From positions 18,284-82,283 of the forward strand of contig JAFQNG010000058.1 in the NCBI GenBank assembly GCA_017396005.1: a stretch of 64,000 nt of DNA, written 5' to 3'. The stretch comes from Desulfovibrio sp. (GTDB lineage: Bacteria > Desulfobacterota > Desulfovibrionia > Desulfovibrionales > Desulfovibrionaceae). Made by a program: the position numbers and the translations under genes. This document shows positions 1-6,706 of this stretch, piece by piece (positions within the stretch are counted from its first letter, which is position 1; the number at the start of each line of letters is the position of its first letter). Under the pieces are notes generated by a model. It was not told the origin of the DNA, did not search any database, and worked only from the letters and a program-made list of their open reading frames with translations.

Positions 1-249
1 CAGATTGAGGCTGTAGAGACCATTCTGGCAGAGATGGAACTGGACGGTATACCCCGTCTTCTGCTCTGTAACAAATGCGATCAGCTGGCCGCTGTGGCCC
101 GTGCCGAGCTGGCCGATGCCTTTCCTCAAGCCATCTTCATTTCGGGCCGTACCGGCCAGGGGCTCAAGGCTCTGCTGCATCATCTGGAAACAACGCTGCT
201 CCTCTCCCCCATGCTGACGACCCCCCCGGGACCTCATCAACTGCAATGA
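1..249 (+). CDS. hflX: GTPase HflX, C-terminal end (partial)
   Basis: The reading frame is open from base 1 and gives about 82 residues of the C-terminal part of an HflX-type GTPase, a ribosome-associated protein that splits stalled or dormant ribosomes. The start matches the family sequence around QIEAVETIL. The guanine-specificity (G4) motif appears as NKCD, where NKID or NKxD is usual, and the G5 region as SGRTGQG. The fragment ends in a short Pro/Thr-rich tail. The rest of the gene lies outside the window. It is followed 12 bases later by the HD-domain gene on the same strand, so the two may be co-transcribed. Confidence 0.85.
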   Translation, partial: QIEAVETILAEMELDGIPRLLLCNKCDQLAAVARAELADAFPQAIFISGRTGQGLKALLHHLETTLLLSPMLTTPPGPHQLQ

Positions 250-261
250 AGAGGATCACTC

Positions 262-1500
262 ATGCCACTCATTCGCAAAGGTCTTTTGCAGCTCATTTTC
301 TCAGGCGCCTATCTGCTGCGCTGGAACGACAAGCTGCGCCCCACTGAACTGCTTGAAATCGATAAGCAGGCCCACAAGATGCTTCTGGCCTGCCTGCTTT
401 GGCACGAAAACACCCGCAAGCTAGACAGCGAGAAAGGCATTGCCCTGGCCCGTGACATCATTGAGGGCGGACTTTTCGACTACTTCTATCGTCTCATCAT
501 CACAGACATCAAACCGCCTGTTTTTTACAAGATCAAGGAAAATCCCGACCATCACCGACAGCTCTCTGAATATGTGCTGAACCGGCTTGAGCCGGTGCTG
601 CAGCCGCTGGGCAGCTTCTGGCAACGCATGCGCTGCTGGCATCTGGAAGGTGACGAAAACGAGCTTTCCCGGCGCATACTCACTGCAGCCCACCTTTACG
701 CCTCACAATGGGAATTTAAGGTCATCAGACCTCTGAACAGTTTCGACGACGAGATGGAGGATATCGGCCAGTCTTTTGTGGAGAGACTGAACAGTTTTCG
801 CGACCTGGCAGGCATGCAGGCCATCCTGACAGAAAGCTCTGCCCTGGCCCGGCTGGCAAACCTCTGTGGGCAGCTGCGCTTCCAGATACGCTGGACGCAG
901 GCCCCGCGCATCCCCGCTACTTCTGTTCTGGGGCATATGTTCATTGTGGCGGCTTTCTCCTACTTCTTCAGTCTGTCGGTAGATGCCTGTACAGCCAGAG
1001 CCAATAACAACTTCTTTTGCGGTCTCTTCCACGACCTGCCGGAGCTGCTGACCCGAGACATCATCTCGCCGGTCAAACAGTCAGTAGACAGCCTGCCGCG
1101 CATTATCAAGCAGTATGAAGAAGCCGAATTGGAACGGCGCATTTTCAAACCCTTGAGGCAGGAAGGATTTGCCACCCTGGTGGAACGCATTTCTTATTAT
1201 CTGGGTCTGGAAGTAGGCTCGGAATTTCAGGAGTGCCGTCGCGAAGGCGACAGGGTGGTGGCGGTAAACGGTTTTGAAGCACTGCAGCAGAGCTGTAATG
1301 CCGATGCACTGGATCCCAAGGACGGGCAGATGCTCAAGGTCTGCGACTGGCTGGCGGCCTTTCTGGAGGCACACAGCTCCATCCGCAACGGCGTTTCCTC
1401 CCCGCATCTACTGGAAGCCCGGGCCCGCCTCAGGGCGACCTTGTGTGAGAGCCCCCTGGAATGCCTGCAGCTGGAGGCCCTGCTGGCCGACTTTGACTAA
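262..1500 (+). CDS. HD-domain phosphohydrolase-like protein
   Basis: This is a 412-residue soluble protein with an HD-type metal-binding core in the middle: a His in LGHMFIVA near residue 224 and the HD pair in FHDLPEL near residues 256-257. This resembles the YfbR/HD_2 group of nucleotide phosphohydrolases. The N-terminal 200 and C-terminal 100 residues are family-specific and I do not recognise them. No membrane segment or signal peptide is visible. The start ATG follows the hflX stop by 12 bases. Metal-dependent phosphomonoester or nucleotide hydrolysis is inferred from the HD motif; the substrate cannot be read from the sequence. Confidence 0.7.
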   Translation: MPLIRKGLLQLIFSGAYLLRWNDKLRPTELLEIDKQAHKMLLACLLWHENTRKLDSEKGIALARDIIEGGLFDYFYRLIITDIKPPVFYKIKENPDHHRQLSEYVLNRLEPVLQPLGSFWQRMRCWHLEGDENELSRRILTAAHLYASQWEFKVIRPLNSFDDEMEDIGQSFVERLNSFRDLAGMQAILTESSALARLANLCGQLRFQIRWTQAPRIPATSVLGHMFIVAAFSYFFSLSVDACTARANNNFFCGLFHDLPELLTRDIISPVKQSVDSLPRIIKQYEEAELERRIFKPLRQEGFATLVERISYYLGLEVGSEFQECRREGDRVVAVNGFEALQQSCNADALDPKDGQMLKVCDWLAAFLEAHSSIRNGVSSPHLLEARARLRATLCESPLECLQLEALLADFD

Positions 1501-1522
1501 TCTGCCCGATAAAGGAAGTTCC

Positions 1523-2260
1523 ATGCACCAGCATTACCACGCCTGTTTTTCCCGTCTGCTCATCTGCTGCGCCCTGTGTCTGCTGCTGCCCATGCAGAGC
1601 CTTGCTGCAGACTATGCCGCAAAAAAAATGGCCCACTATGCCCGGGATATGGAATTTTACTATCTGGAGCAACGCCCGGAAGTGCTGCCCGGCATGCTGC
1701 GCGCCTTTGATCGTGAAGGCGGTCTGGCCCAGGGAGAAAAACGTCTTATGCTGGCAGCCTTTCTGGCAACACTGCTGCGCAGCGAACCGGAACTGCGCAC
1801 CAGCCTGCTGCCTCCTGACCCATCGCTGAGCCACCAGGGCAGATATGTGCTGGCCTGGATGGCACATCTGGCGGATCTTCCAGACCGGGATCGTCTCGTA
1901 CTCAGCCTGCTCGGGCCTGACGACACTGCTCTGCTGCGTCAGATAGAAGCCAGCCCCCGAGACCTGCACCAGTGGGACCTCATGCGAGAGCCAGCAGTGC
2001 AGCAGATGTACTGGGGAGCCTTCATGGCCTCAGGCAGTACCGACTGGCTGGACTCCATTATCAGGGCCGCCATGCGGTATGGCCCACTCAATGCGGCTGG
2101 ACGCCGCAAGGACAGCTGTTTTACCTCCAGTGCCACGGCTGCGGCAGCGCTGTATGAATGGGCACCGCGCCATACGATCATAGGTCAACGGCTGGAATAT
2201 TTTCTGAAAGATGCTAAAGAGCACGAGGCTGCAGTGCTGCGCACCATACTGCGTCGTTAG
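1523..2260 (+). CDS. secreted protein of unknown function
   Basis: A 245-residue protein starting at ATG 1523, chosen because it follows an AGGAAG ribosome-binding site and begins with a textbook signal peptide: charged start, hydrophobic LLICCALCLLLP, and a cleavage region near SLAADYA. The frame is also open upstream inside the HD gene, but that part would be a read-through shadow. The mature part is mainly helical and rich in Leu, Arg and Ala; I see no catalytic motif. It is 22 bases behind the HD-domain gene and probably in the same transcript. Its 3' end overlaps the convergent phosphopantetheinyl transferase gene by 4 bases. A periplasmic location is inferred. Confidence 0.6.
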   Translation: MHQHYHACFSRLLICCALCLLLPMQSLAADYAAKKMAHYARDMEFYYLEQRPEVLPGMLRAFDREGGLAQGEKRLMLAAFLATLLRSEPELRTSLLPPDPSLSHQGRYVLAWMAHLADLPDRDRLVLSLLGPDDTALLRQIEASPRDLHQWDLMREPAVQQMYWGAFMASGSTDWLDSIIRAAMRYGPLNAAGRRKDSCFTSSATAAAALYEWAPRHTIIGQRLEYFLKDAKEHEAAVLRTILRR

Positions 2261-2949
2261 GCAGCGCTGCCCGCTCTGGCTGACAGGCTGCTGACCACAT
2301 CACGCATATCCATATGCTGTAACGGTGGAAAGGCCCTGCCCCGGGGCAGACAGACGGCCAGCGCATGACCAGATAGCGAGTATTCCTCAAAATGATAGCT
2401 TTGCCCCTGCCAGAGAGGAGCCTGCCCCGGCAAAACGGAAACTGCAGCAGGGTCAATACTGAAACCTGCGCCCACGGCCTTGAGAAAAGCCTCTTTACGC
2501 GTCCACAGTCGCGCCAGGATTTCAGGGTATACATGCCCCCATTGTGTCAGCCATGCTTTTTCAGAGGCATGCAGCCACGCATCAAAAGAACAATGCGGCA
2601 TATCCTTCAGCACCTGTACATCCACACCCAAGGCGCAAGGCCCTGAAAAACAGACAGCCAGAGAGCCGGACCGGGAAAGATTGAAATGCCAGTCTGGCCT
2701 TTCCACACAAAGGGGTTTGCCATAGACGCTTTTTGTAAAATGCAGGGCATCCACTGCAAGGCCGTCGTGACGCGCAGCAAGGGTCAGCAGCAGCGCGTCT
2801 GCCAGCGAGAGGCAACGATCCCTGACATGGCGGTAACGCAGGGCCTCTGCCCTGCGAAATGGCGGCACAAGGTACAGACTATGTTCAAAGACTGCGGTAT
2901 CGTACAGCGGCTCCACGCATGCAAGCAGCAGACGAAAGGCTGCCATCAA
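2257..2949 (-). CDS. 4'-phosphopantetheinyl transferase (Sfp/EntD type)
   Basis: A 230-residue Sfp-like enzyme that would move the phosphopantetheine arm of CoA onto a Ser of an acyl or peptidyl carrier protein. The two family signatures are present: GVDVQ near the middle and WTRKEAFLKAVGAG about 55 residues later, the latter holding the Mg-binding Glu and the Lys. The first motif has Gln where most family members have Glu (GVDIE), so one metal ligand is altered. It is the last gene of the polA-linked minus-strand run and overlaps the radical SAM gene by 4 bases, implying translational coupling. No carrier protein or synthetase is encoded nearby, so it may serve a distant pathway or the fatty-acid ACP. 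Confidence 0.8.
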   Translation of the reverse strand: MMAAFRLLLACVEPLYDTAVFEHSLYLVPPFRRAEALRYRHVRDRCLSLADALLLTLAARHDGLAVDALHFTKSVYGKPLCVERPDWHFNLSRSGSLAVCFSGPCALGVDVQVLKDMPHCSFDAWLHASEKAWLTQWGHVYPEILARLWTRKEAFLKAVGAGFSIDPAAVSVLPGQAPLWQGQSYHFEEYSLSGHALAVCLPRGRAFPPLQHMDMRDVVSSLSARAGSAA

Positions 2950-4016
2950 TACTGTACCTTACCCACGATTTCGAAACGTTTGGGACAGACCAGGCAGGCG
3001 GCATCCGGCTCATTACGAATCAGAGTCTCGCGAAAGGCGGTGAAATCCCTGCTCTGCCAGACTTCCAGCCCATTGTCTGCAAGAGCATTGCCGAAAACCC
3101 TGCGGCGGGGATTTGCTGCTGCATCCGGTACATTGAGGTAAACACAGGGCGACAGCGCTCCCTCAGCATCCACATACAGACTGCGGGTCACGTTTTCACG
3201 GCAGCCGCCTGCCCCTGCCACGGCCCGCGCACCGGGCAGGGCAAAAACGATGCTGCGCCCGGCGGCAGCAGCCTCATAAGCAGCAGTGTACAAGACCTGG
3301 CGGGCGCGGGATATTTTCTGCCGCTCGTGAGGCGCAAAGGCCAGAGGCGTCTGGTCTTCGGCTGCGATATAGTCCAGTGAGCTGACTATGGCTGTACTCA
3401 CATCCAGCTCTTCCATGAGTCCAGGCAATGCGCTCACGGCTTCTACTCTGTCAGCCAGCAGGAGGTAGGCCAGATGCACATCTAGAGCACTGTAGCCTTC
3501 ATCCCTGACAGCTGAGCGCACCATACGTATGGCCGCACAGACCCGATCGAAGGGCACCCCCACACGCACGCTGTCATTGGTAGCGGCGTCTGTACCTGCC
3601 AGAGAAAAAGCCAGCATGTCCATGCCGCAACGCGCCAGCCGTCTGGCAATGTCTCTATCCATCTTCAGACCGCAGGTAGTACTGGAAACCTGACAGTCGG
3701 CCCGACGGGCCAGCGCAACGAAGTCAAAAAAGCGCGGATGCAGCAGGGGTTCGCCCCATCCCTGCAGATGTACACGCTCGCTCTCGCGTATCAGGGGCCA
3801 AAGGGCAGCAAAAACCGCTGGTTCCATATGGCGTGAGCGCCAGTGTTCGGCCATAGTGGTATGCGGGCAGTAGGTGCAGCGACCGCCGCATACGGATGTT
3901 ACCTCCATCTGTATGCAGTCTAGGAGACGCCGCTGGCCCAGAAAGCCCCGACGCAATGATTCCATAATGCCCGGACCTCTGAGGGCCGGATCCTTCAAAG
4001 GATCATGCTCTGACAT
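2946..4016 (-). CDS. radical SAM protein with SPASM/twitch-like C-terminus
   Basis: A 356-residue radical S-adenosylmethionine enzyme. The cluster-binding motif is CGGRCTYC (Cx3Cx2C) after EVTSV near the N-terminus; the glycine-rich GWGEPLL segment follows. The C-terminal part carries additional Cys residues (CRENV, SPCVYL, CLVCPKRF) as in SPASM/twitch domains that bind an auxiliary Fe-S cluster. I placed the start at ATG 4016 because it follows a GGGGGTGAC ribosome-binding site and lies just after the previous gene's stop; the open frame extends 27 codons further without a better signal. SPASM enzymes commonly modify peptides or proteins, but the substrate here is unknown. Sits between an acyltransferase gene and the PPTase gene. 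Confidence 0.8.
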   Translation of the reverse strand: MSEHDPLKDPALRGPGIMESLRRGFLGQRRLLDCIQMEVTSVCGGRCTYCPHTTMAEHWRSRHMEPAVFAALWPLIRESERVHLQGWGEPLLHPRFFDFVALARRADCQVSSTTCGLKMDRDIARRLARCGMDMLAFSLAGTDAATNDSVRVGVPFDRVCAAIRMVRSAVRDEGYSALDVHLAYLLLADRVEAVSALPGLMEELDVSTAIVSSLDYIAAEDQTPLAFAPHERQKISRARQVLYTAAYEAAAAGRSIVFALPGARAVAGAGGCRENVTRSLYVDAEGALSPCVYLNVPDAAANPRRRVFGNALADNGLEVWQSRDFTAFRETLIRNEPDAACLVCPKRFEIVGKVQY

Positions 4017-4027
4017 GTCACCCCCGT

Positions 4028-4903
4028 TCACCACAGTCCGCGGCCCAGCAGGCGGGCCAGCCAGCCTGTTTCCTTCTTCCGTATGTCCCAGCCACACTCC
4101 ACGCAGGGCAGAAAGGGTTCAGCGCCCCATTTTTTCTTGAAAAAGCCAATGCCTGCATTGATACCCAGCCCCAGATTGAGCAGGCTGTGCCCGCGTGTCT
4201 CGCCTGTGGCAGCCACAGCAGCCAGCAGAGCATCAGCCGTGCCCGGCGGCGCCGTGGGCAGACGAAAGGCAAACATATAAAAGGCCGTACTGAACGACGA
4301 ATAATCACCTATGGCACAAGCCACCAGGCTGCCGTCTGCCTGACGAGCCGAAAAAAGACGGGCTTCCTGGGCCTGTGTAAGATAAGCCTTGAGATGACGA
4401 AAAATGTGCACCATGCCTGGTTCAAGTGCACGTCCGGCACAAAAGCTCTCTACCAGCGCAGTATGCTCTCTGCCCCAGGCCTCTGCTCCCCCTTCCTCTA
4501 TACTGATCTCGCGTGCTGCCCGGCGCAGTATATTGCGCAGCTTCTGACCCAGAGGTGGCAGGGGCAGAGGCAGGGCCCAGTAAGCGTCTTCACTGACGGT
4601 AGCATGTTCTGGTGCCTTGCGGGGACGGGCAGCGGTCAGCACTGTTATATGTTTCAGACCAGGTGTCTGCAGAGCCTCGTCTATCGCGGCATCCACAGCA
4701 GCCGCATTCCTGGGATCACCCAGGGGATAGCCTATCAGAACTGTTTGCCCCTCGCAGGTATGCCCAACGCAGGAGCCGAACATACGCGAATCCAGACCAG
4801 ACACAGCCCTGACATAGGGCAAAAGCTGATCCGGTGTCACGGCAGCGGCGGTCACATGCCCAGTCCCCATGCCGGAACTTCTGCCACGTGTCTGCACTAG
4901 CAC
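4028..4903 (-). CDS. acyltransferase-fold protein (GNAT/FemAB-like)
   Basis: About 291 residues. The C-terminal half has LNLGLGINAGIGFFKKKWGAEPF, which closely matches a segment of the preceding gene (HLGLGVNEGIFRFKKKWGA), so the two are paralogous acyl-CoA N-acyltransferase-like domains. The most likely start is a GTG at 4903, seven bases after a GGAGG ribosome-binding site and overlapping the upstream stop codon by a few bases; GTG 4897 and ATG 4870 are alternatives. A longer frame to 5044 exists but would run 148 bases into the preceding gene. Donor and acceptor are not known. The overlap implies translational coupling with the acyltransferase-TraB gene. Confidence 0.6.
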   Translation of the reverse strand: MLVQTRGRSSGMGTGHVTAAAVTPDQLLPYVRAVSGLDSRMFGSCVGHTCEGQTVLIGYPLGDPRNAAAVDAAIDEALQTPGLKHITVLTAARPRKAPEHATVSEDAYWALPLPLPPLGQKLRNILRRAAREISIEEGGAEAWGREHTALVESFCAGRALEPGMVHIFRHLKAYLTQAQEARLFSARQADGSLVACAIGDYSSFSTAFYMFAFRLPTAPPGTADALLAAVAATGETRGHSLLNLGLGINAGIGFFKKKWGAEPFLPCVECGWDIRKKETGWLARLLGRGLW

Positions 4904-6687
4904 CAGCGTACCTCCTTTTCCCCGCGCCAGAGAGCACGCAGCTTGTGTGACAAGCCGGGCAGGCAACGCCGCAACCTGAAACCGTCTTCGGCCAGCATCC
5001 AGCGCAGATTGAGCAGATGGGCTGCCCCCACAAAGACCGCACAACGGCCTTCTTCCATATACGGACGCATGCGCTCTCGAAAACGCTGGTCACGCAGGCT
5101 GATGACCGTGCCCGTACGGGTGGGGAATTCTGCGCTGGATCCCATCATCCGTTCCAGGTCTCCGGCCAGATAGGCCCGCAGATTGCGCTGTGCGTAGGCT
5201 TTCCATTGGTGACAATCGCGAAAATAGTTGAGAACCCGTTCCACAGGTACCGAATTGAGCGAAGCCAGCTGCTCCTCCAGAGTTTCCATGCCTATGACGT
5301 TACGTCCCATGTCGCGGGCAATACGCCAGGCTTCCATATCTACGGAACACTGCCAGCCCAGACGCTCCAGAAAGGCAGTCCAGAGACTGAAAAAAGCACA
5401 CCAGGGGCGCATGCTGGCCAAAATACCACGTACATCAGCTTTTACAGAGGCCTCCATGTTCAAAAAACGCAACCACGATCCTTCAGGCCCCCGCACAACC
5501 CGCTCCAACCTGCGTATATCCTCTTCGTCCAGCATATCCAGCAGTGGAGTAAAGCCTGGCGGAAGGCTTTTGCCGTTTTTGTCTACATCAGACATGAAGG
5601 CATCGTCCAACGGGCCTTCAAAAATAACATTGTCCACCTGCCTGAAAAGCTTGCGGAAGGAATCCTCAAAGGAATAACGAAAAAAATGCGCTGTGCCGCC
5701 TATCCATGACACTCTGCCGGCTTTCTCCACCTCCCAGAGCATGGCAAAGGGACGCTGTTCCGCCCTTTCTCCCAGTATCTGACGTTTATCCAAACCGCTG
5801 CCGCTGCGCAAAAAGGCCAGAGCCAGATCTCTGGCAAGGTTCTCCCTACCGGGAGTACTCTGCTGTTGCCAGTCGGCCATGACATAGGGCCAAGACGGCA
5901 CAGCTCCCCATTTTTTCTTGAAGCGAAAAATACCTTCATTGACACCGAGCCCCAGATGAATAAAACGCTTGCCCGCCTGTCGGGCACGGTGCAGCATGGC
6001 AGCGAAGAGCAGATCCGCTGCATGGGGCACATAGTGCGTACGAGAATGCGCCCCCAGGATATAGGCCACAAAATTTTTCGGCGCATAGTCCAGCATAAGA
6101 CAAGCGGCAAGGCGTCCCTCACTGTCCCAGGCATTGAGCAGACGTAGCTCCCCGCCGGCCTCGATCAGGGCATGGGGCGTGCGGGCATAGAGCTCTCGCA
6201 CGTGCGGGGCCAGTGGTGCCGCCTCGCCCCGGTCAGCGCGTCCCAAAAATTCGGCCCAGAGACGACGGTGTGCCGGCGTGAACTCCGTACTTTCCTCCAC
6301 ACGCAATACATGCTCTACTCTGCTCAGGGGGCCACGCAGACGGGCAGGAGGTCGGGCCGAGGCGGAAAGCACATAAAAACGGTCACGTTCCAGAATATGC
6401 GCCTGCAGACGCGGCGGCAGGTCCGGGCCTACAGCCCAGCAGTTGATCCTGCCCTGACCACAGCGCCGCAGGGCTTCCTGCAGTGCTGCCTCAAAAGACG
6501 CATGCTCATATGAGCCGTACAAGGGATAGGCCACGGCCATAAGCCAGTCTGCGTCATGCACAAAAAAGTATTCACCCACGCAAAAGGCATTGCCCTGCGA
6601 CATGGCCTGCATCAGCAAGGGGGAGTGTTCTGGCACGCGGGCCAGCGCTGTCATCCGGGCAGAAAGATCGTCTCTCTGTTCAGGCAT
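4897..6687 (-). CDS. fusion protein: acyltransferase-like domain plus TraB/GumN (TIKI-like) domain
   Basis: A 596-residue two-part protein. Residues 1 to about 310 are a GNAT/FemAB-like domain sharing GLGVNEGIFRFKKKWGA with the next gene. The second half, from about residue 320, has the signature of the TraB/GumN/TIKI family: a first GxxH motif in SWIGGTAHFF, the GMETLEEQL segment in the middle, and a second GxxH motif in FVGAAHLL near the end. Family members are predicted or proven metal-dependent proteases. No signal peptide is visible, so a cytoplasmic location is likely. The start at ATG 6687 follows AAAGGGGGGAC and lies 19 bases after the polA stop. I do not know a characterised protein with this domain pair. 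Confidence 0.65.
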   Translation of the reverse strand: MPEQRDDLSARMTALARVPEHSPLLMQAMSQGNAFCVGEYFFVHDADWLMAVAYPLYGSYEHASFEAALQEALRRCGQGRINCWAVGPDLPPRLQAHILERDRFYVLSASARPPARLRGPLSRVEHVLRVEESTEFTPAHRRLWAEFLGRADRGEAAPLAPHVRELYARTPHALIEAGGELRLLNAWDSEGRLAACLMLDYAPKNFVAYILGAHSRTHYVPHAADLLFAAMLHRARQAGKRFIHLGLGVNEGIFRFKKKWGAVPSWPYVMADWQQQSTPGRENLARDLALAFLRSGSGLDKRQILGERAEQRPFAMLWEVEKAGRVSWIGGTAHFFRYSFEDSFRKLFRQVDNVIFEGPLDDAFMSDVDKNGKSLPPGFTPLLDMLDEEDIRRLERVVRGPEGSWLRFLNMEASVKADVRGILASMRPWCAFFSLWTAFLERLGWQCSVDMEAWRIARDMGRNVIGMETLEEQLASLNSVPVERVLNYFRDCHQWKAYAQRNLRAYLAGDLERMMGSSAEFPTRTGTVISLRDQRFRERMRPYMEEGRCAVFVGAAHLLNLRWMLAEDGFRLRRCLPGLSHKLRALWRGEKEVRWC

Positions 6688-6706
6688 GTCCCCCCCTTTG
6701 TCTGCA

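Noticed and set aside
4904-5044. Longer start for the second acyltransferase gene
   Set aside because: It would overlap the preceding gene by 148 bases, while GTG 4903 has a GGAGG site and couples to the upstream stop.
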